Shown: positions 16,856 through 27,004 of the stretch, one piece after another | How positions within the stretch are numbered: position 1 is the first letter of the stretch | How the letters are laid out: each line of letters opens with the position of its first letter | NCBI RefSeq assembly: GCF_028290435.1 | Contig: NZ_JAQGJV010000010.1 | Location: 1-64,000, forward strand | Origin: Devosia sp. | GTDB taxonomy: Bacteria > Pseudomonadota > Alphaproteobacteria > Rhizobiales > Devosiaceae | Length of the DNA: 64,000 bases | Reading direction: 5' to 3' | Notes under the pieces: model-generated | What the model was told of the DNA's origin: nothing | Database searches by the model: none | Seen by the model: only the letters and a program-made list of their open reading frames with translations | Made by a program: the position numbers and the translations under genes

Positions 16856-18433
16856 TTATTCCCACTCGATGGTGCCGGGGGGCTTGCTGGTGACGTCGTA
16901 GACGACACGGTTGATACCCCGGACTTCGTTGATGATGCGGGTAGCGGTTTTGCCGAGGAAGTTCATGTCAAACTGGTAGAAATCGGCGGTCATGCCATCC
17001 ACGGACGTGACGGCGCGCAGGGCACAGACGAATTCGTAGGTGCGGCCATCGCCCATGACGCCGACGGTCTGGACCGGCAACAGCACGGCGAAGGCCTGCC
17101 AGATTTTGTCATATTGGCCGGACTTGCGGATTTCGTCGAGATAGATGGCATCGGCGCGGCGCAGGATATCGAGCTTTTCCGGGGTGATGCCGCCGGGGCA
17201 GCGGATGGCGAGACCGGGACCCGGGAACGGGTGGCGGCCGATGAAGCTTTCAGGCAGGCCCAGTTCGCGGCCGAGGGCACGCACTTCGTCCTTGAACAGC
17301 TCGCGCAGCGGCTCGACCAGTTGCATATTCATGCGTTCGGGAAGTCCGCCGACATTGTGGTGCGACTTGATGGTGACCGAGGGGCCGCCGGTGAAGGAGA
17401 CGCTCTCGATCACGTCGGGATAGAGCGTGCCCTGGGCGAGGAACTTGGCGCCGCCGAGCTTTTTGGCTTCGGCCTCGAAAGTCTCGATGAACAGGCGGCC
17501 AATGATCTTGCGCTTGGTTTCGGGGTCGGCCTGGCCGTCGAGCTCGCGCAGGAAGACCTCGGATGCGTCCACGTGGACCAGCGGGATATTGTACTGGTCG
17601 CGGAACATGGTGACGACCTGTTCGCTCTCGTTCAGACGCATCAGGCCGTGGTCGACATAAATGCAGGTGAGCTGGGAGCCGATGGCTTCGTGGATCAGCA
17701 CAGCCGCGACGGAGGAATCGACGCCGCCGGAGAGGCCGCAGATGACGCGTTCGGAGCCGACCTGGTCGCGGATTTTCTCGACCATTTTCTGGCGATAGGC
17801 GGCCATGTTCCAGTCGGCTTCGAGGCCGACGATGTTGTGCACGAAATTGGCCAATAGCCGACCGCCATCGGGAGTGTGCACCACCTCGGGGTGGAACATG
17901 GTGGTGTAGCGCTTGCGCGCTTCGTCGGTGGCGATGGCAAAAGGGGCGTTGGGCGAGGTGGCGGCGACCTTGAAGCCTTCGGGAAGCTCGGTGACGCGGT
18001 CGCCGTGGCTCATCCAGACGGGGTATTTGCCACCGACCTCCCAGATGCCCTCGTAAAGCGCGCTGGGTTCGAGGATCTCGATATCGGCGCGGCCGAATTC
18101 GCGGTGGTGGCCGCCCTCGACCTTACCGCCGAGCTGGAGGCAGAAGGTCTGCTGGCCGTAGCAGATAGCGAGGATCGGCAGGCCGGAATCGATGATTTCC
18201 TGCGGGGCGCGCGGGCTGCCAGGCTCAGTGACCGAGGCGGGGCCGCCGGAGAAGATGACGCCCTTGGGACGCATGGAGGCAAAGGCCTCGCTGGCCTTGT
18301 TGAACGGGTGGATTTCGCAATAGACGCCCGTCTCGCGGACGCGCCGGGCGATGAGCTGGGTGACCTGGGAACCGAAATCGACGATCAGGATGCTATCGGG
18401 GGCCGCGTGGGCAGATTCGTCATGTGCTGTCAT
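16856..18433 (-). CDS. guaA: GMP synthase (glutamine-hydrolysing)
   Basis: 525 aa, converting XMP to GMP with glutamine and ATP. The class I amidotransferase domain has its nucleophile in LAICYGQQ (C91) and HPE at 181-183. The ATP pyrophosphatase P-loop is SGGVDSS (235-241). The C-terminal dimerisation domain ends in the family signature [16 protein letters not shown]. It lies on the same strand as guaB, about 5 kb away with the methyltransferase gene between, an order conserved in related bacteria. A divergent acyltransferase begins 120 bp upstream. Confidence 0.97.
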   Translation of the reverse strand: MTAHDESAHAAPDSILIVDFGSQVTQLIARRVRETGVYCEIHPFNKASEAFASMRPKGVIFSGGPASVTEPGSPRAPQEIIDSGLPILAICYGQQTFCLQLGGKVEGGHHREFGRADIEILEPSALYEGIWEVGGKYPVWMSHGDRVTELPEGFKVAATSPNAPFAIATDEARKRYTTMFHPEVVHTPDGGRLLANFVHNIVGLEADWNMAAYRQKMVEKIRDQVGSERVICGLSGGVDSSVAAVLIHEAIGSQLTCIYVDHGLMRLNESEQVVTMFRDQYNIPLVHVDASEVFLRELDGQADPETKRKIIGRLFIETFEAEAKKLGGAKFLAQGTLYPDVIESVSFTGGPSVTIKSHHNVGGLPERMNMQLVEPLRELFKDEVRALGRELGLPESFIGRHPFPGPGLAIRCPGGITPEKLDILRRADAIYLDEIRKSGQYDKIWQAFAVLLPVQTVGVMGDGRTYEFVCALRAVTSVDGMTADFYQFDMNFLGKTATRIINEVRGINRVVYDVTSKPPGTIEWE

Positions 18434-18553
18434 GGCGAGGCTTTAGCGCTGGAGGCGTTTTTGCGCAAGCGCTGCGGTGCATTGCGGGGTTGCGGCATTT
18501 GACTTTGTCGCCCGTTCGCCTAGCGTCGCGCGCGCTGATCCGAAGGAAGCCAT

Positions 18554-19792
18554 ATGGACGTCGACCGCCGTTTGCTGGGTGCCGATTTCGTGCGGGCGTG
18601 CGCGTGCCTGGTGGTGGTGTTTCATCACTTGGTGCAGCGCATGGGGTTTTCGGCCGACTTCACCTATCTCGGATGGATGCGGATTTTCGGCGTCATCGGC
18701 GGGCTGGGAGTGGCGATGTTTTTCGTCCTTTCAGGGTTCCTGCTGGCGCGGCCGTTCTGGCAGGCCCTGGAGCGGGGCGAGCCGATGCCGTCGCTGAAGG
18801 TGTATGCGCTGCGCCGGGGAGCGAGGATTATTCCGGGGTTTTGGCTGGCGCTGACGGTGACGTTCGTGCTGAGCTTCGCCGTGTTCGGGTTTCCCCTCGA
18901 TGGCTGGCTGTGGCTGCGTTATGGCGCCGGGCTGCTGCTGGTGAGCGACTGGCATTGGACGACGCTGTTTCCGGTGGAGCTCAATGGGCCGCTTTGGTCG
19001 ATAGGGTTCGAGGTAACGGCCTATGTGCTGATGCCGCTGGGATTTTGGTTGGTGTTTCGCGCAGCGCGCCGGGTCCGTAATGGCTTGGTGCAACTGGCCC
19101 TTTGGCTTGGGGTAATCGGGCTGGCGCTGGGAGCGCATTGGCTGTTCGCCAACTTGGTGCAGGTGGATCAAGTCGATGCCGGCTGGGACCATGGCATGCA
19201 GGGCGGCGCCAAGGCTTGGATGCCGCGGATCAATCCGTTCTCGATGTTTGCCATTTTTGCAATTGGGGCGCTGGCGGGCGGGCTGCAGGTGCGGCTGGGA
19301 CAGTATCGGCATGGATTGTTTGACGCTCTATCGGCGTTAGCGCTGCTGGCGACTGGCTGCACGATCTGGCAGGTGTTTCTAAGTGGAAGCGTCGAGAGCT
19401 TTGCCTTTCTCGATGTGCCCTACGCCTTTCCATGGTTGCCGCTTGCGCTGGGGGTTGTACTGGCAGTGACGCCATCGACGCTGTGGCTGGGACGCCTGCT
19501 CGACAACCGGATTGTGCAGTATCTGGCACAGATTTCGTTCGGGATTTACGTCTGGCATTATCTGGTGATCGAGCTGATCGCGAAGTTCTGGTTTCCTCAA
19601 CTGGCGCAGGGCGCCCATGGGCTGCAGTTGTTCATCCCCGGAGGGTTGGCAGTTATCGCCATCGCTATCCTCATCGCCGACCAATCCTACCGCAGGCTGG
19701 AGCGGCCGGTGATAAACTGGGCAAGAGGGCTGGAGCAAGAAGCCCCTTCACCCGGCGCTAAGCGCCGAAGTCTCTCCGGAGGGGCGGGGTGA
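18554..19792 (+). CDS. acyltransferase family 3 membrane protein
   Basis: 412 aa integral membrane acyltransferase of the OafA/YrhL type, which typically O-acylates cell-surface glycans. About ten membrane segments are visible. The N-terminal RACACLVVVFHHLVQR contains the conserved His pair (HH) of the active site, and the C-terminal LAQISFGIYVWHYLVIELIAKFW is the usual late motif. The ribosome site is AAGGAAG. No C-terminal SGNH domain is present. The gene stands alone between guaA and TspO, so the acyl acceptor cannot be inferred. Confidence 0.88.
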   Translation: MDVDRRLLGADFVRACACLVVVFHHLVQRMGFSADFTYLGWMRIFGVIGGLGVAMFFVLSGFLLARPFWQALERGEPMPSLKVYALRRGARIIPGFWLALTVTFVLSFAVFGFPLDGWLWLRYGAGLLLVSDWHWTTLFPVELNGPLWSIGFEVTAYVLMPLGFWLVFRAARRVRNGLVQLALWLGVIGLALGAHWLFANLVQVDQVDAGWDHGMQGGAKAWMPRINPFSMFAIFAIGALAGGLQVRLGQYRHGLFDALSALALLATGCTIWQVFLSGSVESFAFLDVPYAFPWLPLALGVVLAVTPSTLWLGRLLDNRIVQYLAQISFGIYVWHYLVIELIAKFWFPQLAQGAHGLQLFIPGGLAVIAIAILIADQSYRRLERPVINWARGLEQEAPSPGAKRRSLSGGAG

Positions 19793-19798
19793 GAAAGG

Positions 19799-20284
19799 CT
19801 AGTTCAGCAAGCCAATCGACAGGTTGAGCATGCTGGCGAAGGTGACCCAGAGCAGGTAGGGCGCGAATAGCCAGGCGGCGGGTTTGTCGAGCCTGGGGGC
19901 GGTCAGCATGAAGGCGATAATCAGCAGCCAGATGGCCATGATCAGGGCGTAAGCGGGCCAAATCTGGTGCGCGGTGAACCAGACCGGCGACCAGGCAAAA
20001 TTCAGCACCATCTGCGCATACCAGAGCTTCATGGCGGTGCTGCGCGCGTCGATCATGAAAATGCGCCAGCCGGCGATGGCGATCAGCACGTAGAGCGTGA
20101 ACCAGGCTGGGCCGAAGACCCAGTTGGGCGGATTGAACGGCGGCTTGTTCAGCCCCTCGTACCAGGTGCCAGGCAGCGACTGAGTGCCGATCACTCCGCC
20201 GACGCCGACGACGACGATGATGAAAGCGACCAGGATAAGCCACGGACGGGGCGTCCTGTAGTCGGCGAGGGAAGCGAGAGACAT
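19799..20284 (-). CDS. TspO/MBR family protein
   Basis: 161 aa five-helix membrane protein. Family marks are GTQSLPGTWYEGLNKPPFNPPNWVFGPAW near the N-terminus, WSPVWFTAHQIWPAY in the middle and APYLLWVTFASMLN at the end. TspO binds porphyrins and acts in tetrapyrrole and stress responses; in Rhodobacter it is an oxygen-dependent regulator of photosynthesis genes. The ATG at 20284 is preferred to a GTG at 20290. The gene converges with the acyltransferase, 6 bp apart. Confidence 0.92.
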   Translation of the reverse strand: MSLASLADYRTPRPWLILVAFIIVVVGVGGVIGTQSLPGTWYEGLNKPPFNPPNWVFGPAWFTLYVLIAIAGWRIFMIDARSTAMKLWYAQMVLNFAWSPVWFTAHQIWPAYALIMAIWLLIIAFMLTAPRLDKPAAWLFAPYLLWVTFASMLNLSIGLLN

Positions 20285-20360
20285 GATCACGGCCTGCGTT
20301 CAGAGGATTGCCCCGATTGAACGCAGGATGGGTCGCCTCGGTTCACATTATTGCGCAGCT

Positions 20361-21653
20361 TTAAGCACTGCGGGATAACGCGTTGAAATAGAATCCATCC
20401 GTGCCGGTCAGGCGCGGGGTCAGGGCGATGCCGGAGCCAGCCGTGGCGAGGTCCTCGGGGAGCTCTTTGCCAAAGGCTGTTTGCCAGAGGGCTTCGGGCG
20501 ATAGAGGCGAAAACTCGGGGTGAGCGGCGAGGAAGGCGGCGATGCGGTCGTCGTTTTCCTCGGGCAGGATTGAGCAGGTGATGTAGACCAGCACGCCGCC
20601 GGGCTTGAGGAAACGCGCGCCCTCTTCGAGGATGGCGGACTGTTCGGCCGTGCGGGTGGCCAGCAGTTCGGGGGTCAGCTTCCACTTGGTATCGGGACGG
20701 CGGCGCCAGGTGCCGGTGCCGGTGCAGGGGGCGTCGATGAGGACACGATCCATTTTTCCGACCAGATCGTCCAGCGCGCCGGGCGCGGGAGCGCGGGTCT
20801 GGACATTGCGGGCGCCGTTGCGCTTGAGGCGATCGTAGATTGGCGCGAGGCGATTGCGGTCGCTGTCATAGGCGAAAATCTGGCCCTTGTTGGCCATGGC
20901 GGCGGCGAGGGCGAGGGTCTTGCCCCCTGCCCCGGCGCACAGATCGAGCACCTGTTCGCCCGGTTTAGCGCCGGCCAAAGCGGCGACGATCTGGCTGCCC
21001 TGGTCCTGCACTTCGAACCAGCCCTTGAGATAGCCCTCGTCGGTGGTGACATTGGGGGTGCGGGCATCGCCGGGACCGGCTTGCATGGTGACGCCATTAG
21101 GGGCAATGGCGGTGACCCGCGGGGTGAAACGGGCGAGGGATTTGAGGACGCGCTCGGGCTGAGATTTGAGCGTGTTGACGCGCAGATCGAGCGATGGACG
21201 GCCGGTCATGGCTTGGCCCTCGGCGATCCAGTTGTCGCCAAAGGCGCGCTCCAGTGAGGGCGCAAGCCATTCGGGGATATCGGCCAGGATATGGCCGGGC
21301 GTGTCGTCGTCGAGCTGGCCGGTGACGCGGGCGATTTCCTCGTCGGTCATCGGCGTCGGCCCGTGGGCATCGGCGGTGAAGCTGGCATTGAGGGCCACGG
21401 TGTCTTCGTCCCAATCGCGGACGGCGACCGCCAGGATCAGCGCGCGCGGCGTGTCTTCGCCCATCAGCGCGGCATGGGAGGCGCGGCGGCGCAGCGCGTC
21501 ATAGACCAGATTGCCGATGGCGGCGCGGTCGCCGGCCCCGGCGAAGCGATTAGCCAGGCCCCAGGACTTGAGGGCTTCGGAGACGGGGCGCTTGCGGGTT
21601 TCGACTTCGGTGAGAACATCGATTGCGGCGGAGAGACGACCGGGCAGACGCAT
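20361..21653 (-). CDS. RsmB/NOP family RNA (cytosine-C5) methyltransferase
   Basis: 430 aa SAM-dependent methyltransferase of the Fmu/Sun/NOP2 group. An N-terminal NusB-like helical part (about 1-135) precedes the Rossmann domain with SAM motif DLCAGAGGKTLALAAAMANK. The two catalytic cysteines are in DAPCTGTGTWRRRP and VYITCSILPEEN. It probably makes m5C in 16S rRNA, but the exact site (C967 or another) is not fixed by sequence. Its start overlaps the upstream VOC stop by one base (TAATG). A position between guaB and guaA is typical of the order. Confidence 0.92.
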   Translation of the reverse strand: MRLPGRLSAAIDVLTEVETRKRPVSEALKSWGLANRFAGAGDRAAIGNLVYDALRRRASHAALMGEDTPRALILAVAVRDWDEDTVALNASFTADAHGPTPMTDEEIARVTGQLDDDTPGHILADIPEWLAPSLERAFGDNWIAEGQAMTGRPSLDLRVNTLKSQPERVLKSLARFTPRVTAIAPNGVTMQAGPGDARTPNVTTDEGYLKGWFEVQDQGSQIVAALAGAKPGEQVLDLCAGAGGKTLALAAAMANKGQIFAYDSDRNRLAPIYDRLKRNGARNVQTRAPAPGALDDLVGKMDRVLIDAPCTGTGTWRRRPDTKWKLTPELLATRTAEQSAILEEGARFLKPGGVLVYITCSILPEENDDRIAAFLAAHPEFSPLSPEALWQTAFGKELPEDLATAGSGIALTPRLTGTDGFYFNALSRSA

Positions 21654-22021
21654 TATTCGCCTCCGGCGAAATGACAGATATTGACGCGGTTGCCGCTGAA
21701 ATCGACGAAATCGAACCAGCGCATGCCTTCCTCGTCAGTAATCGGGGTGACTTCAGCGCTCTCGGCGAGCAGGCGGTCGCGCAGGGCCTCGGGGTCCTGG
21801 GTGTAAAAGTTGAAGGCGGCGTGGGGCAAGGGCTCGATGCGCTCGACCGGGTTCAGCGTCAGGGCGGTGCTGTTACGCGGTGCGCCAGCGACACGCAGGC
21901 CGATGTGCCGGCCGGAGCGGAAGACTTCGACCATGTCGAAAACGCGGGCATACCAGGCGGCGGCTGCGGCGGTATCGATGGCGGGGACGAAAATGGTGTC
22001 GATACGCAGGATCGGCTTCAT
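21653..22021 (-). CDS. VOC (glyoxalase/bleomycin resistance) family protein
   Basis: 122 aa from MKPILRIDTIFVPAID, chosen because the preceding 27 residues of open frame show no family similarity. It is a single vicinal-oxygen-chelate unit with paired beta-alpha-beta-beta-beta modules (VPAIDTAAAAAWYARVFDMVEVFRSG, then GMRWFDFVDFSGNRVNI). It is co-translated with the RNA methyltransferase gene through a one-base overlap. The substrate is unknown. Confidence 0.8.
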   Translation of the reverse strand: MKPILRIDTIFVPAIDTAAAAAWYARVFDMVEVFRSGRHIGLRVAGAPRNSTALTLNPVERIEPLPHAAFNFYTQDPEALRDRLLAESAEVTPITDEEGMRWFDFVDFSGNRVNICHFAGGE

Positions 22022-22055
22022 GGTCGGGGCACCGGGGAAAAGATTTGCGCTAGCC

Positions 22056-22484
22056 TTACGGCAAAAGCAGCACGCGGCCAACGACCCAAACCCAGAAGAC
22101 ACAGAGAACCACCATGCCGGCGGTATAGGCGGAAAAGCGCGGGAGCAAGCTGTTGCTGGTGGTGTGGATCACGGCGTGGACATAGCGCAGGATAACGAAG
22201 AGCCAGGCCAGGATGACCTCGACCCAGCCAATGCTGCCGGACCAAAGCGCGAGGAGCGCGACGACGTAGAACAGGACGGGGAGCTGGAACTGGTTGTCGA
22301 AATTGTTAGAGAGCAGCCGGGCGCGCAGCGGATAGGCGGAGCGGTCGACGGCGATGTCCTGCCAGCTGATTTCGCCGGACATGACGCGGGGGACACGCTC
22401 GCGGCCCATCAGGAGCAGGATGCCGATGGTCAGGAGGACCTGGGCGGCGATGGATAGGATCAGGAGCTTGGCGGTCAGCGGCAT
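22056..22484 (-). CDS. MAPEG family membrane protein
   Basis: 142 aa with four predicted membrane helices and the MAPEG-like core LSNNFDNQFQLPVLFYVV, which carries the conserved N-F-x-NQFQxPVLFY motif of bacterial family members. Eukaryotic relatives are membrane glutathione transferases or leukotriene synthases, but the bacterial role is undefined. It sits 34 bp upstream of the VOC gene and is likely in the same transcript. Downstream on this strand are VOC and the RNA methyltransferase. Confidence 0.85.
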   Translation of the reverse strand: MPLTAKLLILSIAAQVLLTIGILLLMGRERVPRVMSGEISWQDIAVDRSAYPLRARLLSNNFDNQFQLPVLFYVVALLALWSGSIGWVEVILAWLFVILRYVHAVIHTTSNSLLPRFSAYTAGMVVLCVFWVWVVGRVLLLP

Positions 22485-22569
22485 GGTGAAGCTCCGGCAG
22501 AGAGTCGGGATATGGGGCTAAGGCATTGGAACGGAATCAGTTCCGGCGAGCACGCGGCCTGCCGCAGAT

Positions 22570-23631
22570 TCAGTTGTGGCTATGCCGGTGATGCAGGTCG
22601 GGATAGTGCGGATGTGTGTGGCGCATCGGCTCGTGGCGATGCCAATGGGAATGGGGTTCGCTGACCGGCCCGTCATGGTCATGCCGATGGTGATCGTCGT
22701 GGGTATGGACATGGTCGTGTTCCATGGCGTCGTGGACGTGCTCATGATCATGCCGCTCCGACAGATGTAGCCAAAGGCCGAGGCCCATCAGCAGGCCGGC
22801 GAGCAAAAGCTGGACCGTGATGGCGTCCCGGAAGATGACCACGGCCAGCACGGCGCCAATGAACGGCGCGAGCGAGAAATAGGCGCCTGTCCGCGCCGCT
22901 CCCAGATGCCGCAGGCCCAGCATGAACATCACGAGGCTTACGCCGATCCCCAGGAAGCCGACTGTGGCCCCAGCACCGATCATGCCCAGGCCTGGCAGCG
23001 TGGCGCCAAGGGATAGAGCCAATACGACGTTGGTGCATCCGGCCACGAGGCCCTTGATCATGGCAATCTGCACGGGATCGGCAGATGACAGCTTACGCGT
23101 CAGATTATTGTCGATGCCCCAGCACATGCAGGCGGCGGCGATGAACAGACCGCCGGTATCAAGCCGCAGGGCTTGCCCATTCCAGGACAGCAATATCGCT
23201 CCGGCGAGGATGGCTGCTGCGCCGATCAGCAAGCGCCTGTCGACGTTCTCCCGGAAAATGGTCCAGGCGATGGCCATGGTTGCTAACCCTTCCAGGTTCA
23301 GCAACAGCGAGCCTGATGCGGCAGTCGTCCGAGACAGGCCGAGCATGAGGAACAACGGTCCCAGCATGCCGCCGAAGACGATCACGGCCGCAAGCCACGG
23401 CAGGTCTTTGCGCTGCAACTGCGCCTCGACCTTTGGCAGCCCGATCAGCGGCCGTCCCCAGTGCACGATGGCGAGGCCGGCGCCTGCACCGAGGTAGAGA
23501 ATGCCCGCCAACAGCCATGGATCGATAGAACCGATCAGCAGCTTGGACAGGGGCGCCGATACACCGAACAGGATCGCCGAGCCGAGTGCGAGCGGGACAC
23601 CAGGCCAAAGATGAGAATGATTATTGGACAT
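22570..23631 (-). CDS. EamA/DMT-family transporter with histidine-rich tail
   Basis: 353 aa from MSNNHSHLWPGVPLALGSAIL. It has ten predicted membrane segments in two EamA repeats (about 8-140 and 150-290; first ends GSLLLNLEGLATMAIAWTIF, second GAYFSLAPFIGAVLAVVIF). About 60 cytoplasm-facing residues follow, with 23 histidines spaced as HDHEHVHD, HDDHHRHDHD and PHSHWHRHEP. Such a tail suggests a metal link (Zn, Ni or Co), which is inference; the family itself carries many small molecules. The start is uncertain: a frame-internal start at 23673 would add 14 residues. Confidence 0.85.
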   Translation of the reverse strand: MSNNHSHLWPGVPLALGSAILFGVSAPLSKLLIGSIDPWLLAGILYLGAGAGLAIVHWGRPLIGLPKVEAQLQRKDLPWLAAVIVFGGMLGPLFLMLGLSRTTAASGSLLLNLEGLATMAIAWTIFRENVDRRLLIGAAAILAGAILLSWNGQALRLDTGGLFIAAACMCWGIDNNLTRKLSSADPVQIAMIKGLVAGCTNVVLALSLGATLPGLGMIGAGATVGFLGIGVSLVMFMLGLRHLGAARTGAYFSLAPFIGAVLAVVIFRDAITVQLLLAGLLMGLGLWLHLSERHDHEHVHDAMEHDHVHTHDDHHRHDHDGPVSEPHSHWHRHEPMRHTHPHYPDLHHRHSHN

Positions 23632-23729
23632 TGAGGCAGAATAGCACGTCCGCCGCGTCGAGCTACGGGGCAATCATTCCCCTCGGAGGCCCGATTTCAA
23701 ATGGGGGCTAAACATCCCCCACCCTTGAT

Positions 23730-23750
23730 CCCTCCCCGCAAGGGGGAGGG
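23730..23750. terminator. G/C hairpin downstream of guaB
   Basis: CCCTCCCC-GCAAG-GGGGAGGG, 30 bp past the guaB stop. It is preceded by CCCCCACCCTTGATCC, wording shared with the repeat between the CUT1 binding-protein and permease genes at 46.0 kb. It has no T-run in either direction, so it may act by RNA stabilisation rather than as a classic terminator. Confidence 0.5.
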
Positions 23751-23780
23751 TGTCGACTGAATCATGGTGGCAGAGTCCGC

Positions 23781-25283
<1,503 letters not shown>

Positions 25284-25560
25284 GGCCAGACCCTTCCGTG
25301 CCTTCTGTCAGAAACAGAAATGTTGGATGCAAGAACCGGGCGGAGGACGCATCGCCGGGTTCAGGTTGGCGAGGGTCATTAGCACCGCGACCCGGCTTTG
25401 CATAGCCGTCGCGCAGTTGCGCCAGCGCGTAGCTGGGTTGCACGGCGAAAAACGGCCAAAACTGCTTCCACCACACGGAAAATCTACCATACAAGCCGCC
25501 TTTCCGGGTTTGCAGCCGCGATAGTTAGGTTCATAGTCTTTTTGGTTTTCCCCTCAGCCA

Positions 25561-27000
25561 TTGTCTCGATTCCCCGGTATTTTCGTGATCCGCGTTACTC
25601 CCCTCATTTTGGCGGTCGCTCTGTTCATGGAGCAGATGGACTCCACGGTCATTGCCACGTCCCTGCCGGCCATAGCGCGGGACATCGGCACCGAGCCGAT
25701 TTCGCTGAAACTGGCACTGACGTCCTATTTCGTGTCGCTGGCGATCTTTATCCCGCTCAGCGGCTGGATGGCGGACCGTTTCGGCTCCAAGAACATTTTC
25801 CGGCTGGCCATCTTCGTGTTCATGCTCGGCTCGCTGGCCTGCTCATTCTCCTATTCGCTGGAAACGTTCGTATTCTCCCGGTTCTTCCAGGGGCTGGGCG
25901 CCTCCATGATGACGCCGGTCGGCCGACTGCTGCTGGTGCGCTCGACCCCGCGCAACGAACTGGTCAATGCGATGGCCTGGCTCACCGTACCTGCCCTGCT
26001 GGGGCCGGTCTCGGGCCCACTGCTGGGCGGGTTCCTCACCACCTATCTGAGCTGGCACTGGATTTTCTGGATCAATATCCCGATCGGCATTCTCGGCATC
26101 ATCATGGCGAGCATTTTCCTCAAGGTCGTGGACGTTCGCAATCCGCGCCCCATCGACGTGGTCGGCTTCATCCTGGCCAGCATCGCCTTTGCGGGCGTGG
26201 TGTTCGGCCTGTCGGTGGTGAGCCTGCCGGCATTGCCGCTGATCTATGGCTATCTGACCCTGGCGGTGGGGGTAACGTCGGCAATCCTCTATTATCTGCA
26301 CGCAGTGCGTACCGAGCATCCCTTGCTCGATCCGTCCTTGCTGCGCCACCGGCTGTTCCGGTCATCGATTACCGGCGGATCGCTGTTCCGTATCGGCGTG
26401 GGCGCGGTGCCGTTTTTGCTGCCGCTGATGCTACAATTGGGGTTTGGGCTGACGCCGCTGCAATCGGGCGGGATCACCTTCGTATCGGCGATCGGCGCCA
26501 TCGCTTCCAAATTCATTTCGCAGTTTCTCTATGGCCGGATCGGTTTTCCGCGTGTCCTGGGCTTTGCGGCCATTTTCGGCGGACTGCTGATCGGCGTGCA
26601 GGGTCTGTTCACTGCGCAAACTTCGATCCCGGTGATGATGACGGTGCTGCTGCTCGGCGGCATCTTGCGTTCGGTCTTTTTCACTGGCTCCAACGCGCTG
26701 GGCTATGCCGATGTCGACAATGACGAGGCCAGCCAGGCGACCGCGATCGTGGCGGTGGCCCAGCAGATCAGCATCGCGCTGGGCGTGGCGATCGCTGGTG
26801 CCATTCTGGAAATCAGCGGCCTGACTCATGGCGGCAACTTGGCGCTGATCGATTTCCAGGTGGCGTTCTTTGTGGTCGGCGGATTGAGCGCTTGCGCCGG
26901 CATCCTCTATCTGCTGCTGCCGGCCGACGCGGGCAGCAATGTTTCGGGCCACAAAGCCATCGTAACGCCAAGCGCAGTCGTCGTGCCGAAGGAGCCGTGA
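25561..27000 (+). CDS. MFS transporter, DHA2 (14-TM drug:H+ antiporter) type, copy 1
   Basis: 479 aa with about 14 hydrophobic segments. It has the N-terminal FMEQMDSTVIATSLPAIARDIG motif of DHA2 exporters, motif A-like GWMADRFGSKNIFR and the motif C-like stretch LGPVSGPLLGGFLTTYLSWHWIFWINIPIG. It is probably an exporter of a toxic or amphiphilic compound; the substrate is unknown. The start is TTG. The next gene is a close paralogue 4 bp downstream, so the pair is co-transcribed. The 277 bp upstream, shared with guaB, hold no other gene. Confidence 0.88.
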   Translation: MSRFPGIFVIRVTPLILAVALFMEQMDSTVIATSLPAIARDIGTEPISLKLALTSYFVSLAIFIPLSGWMADRFGSKNIFRLAIFVFMLGSLACSFSYSLETFVFSRFFQGLGASMMTPVGRLLLVRSTPRNELVNAMAWLTVPALLGPVSGPLLGGFLTTYLSWHWIFWINIPIGILGIIMASIFLKVVDVRNPRPIDVVGFILASIAFAGVVFGLSVVSLPALPLIYGYLTLAVGVTSAILYYLHAVRTEHPLLDPSLLRHRLFRSSITGGSLFRIGVGAVPFLLPLMLQLGFGLTPLQSGGITFVSAIGAIASKFISQFLYGRIGFPRVLGFAAIFGGLLIGVQGLFTAQTSIPVMMTVLLLGGILRSVFFTGSNALGYADVDNDEASQATAIVAVAQQISIALGVAIAGAILEISGLTHGGNLALIDFQVAFFVVGGLSACAGILYLLLPADAGSNVSGHKAIVTPSAVVVPKEP

Positions 27001-27004
27001 AGTC

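Noticed and set aside
22523-22545. GGAAC-GGAATCA-GTTCC as a third LexA site
   Set aside because: It is an inverted repeat, GAAC-N7-GTTC, whereas the alphaproteobacterial LexA box is a direct repeat, GTTC-N7-GTTC.
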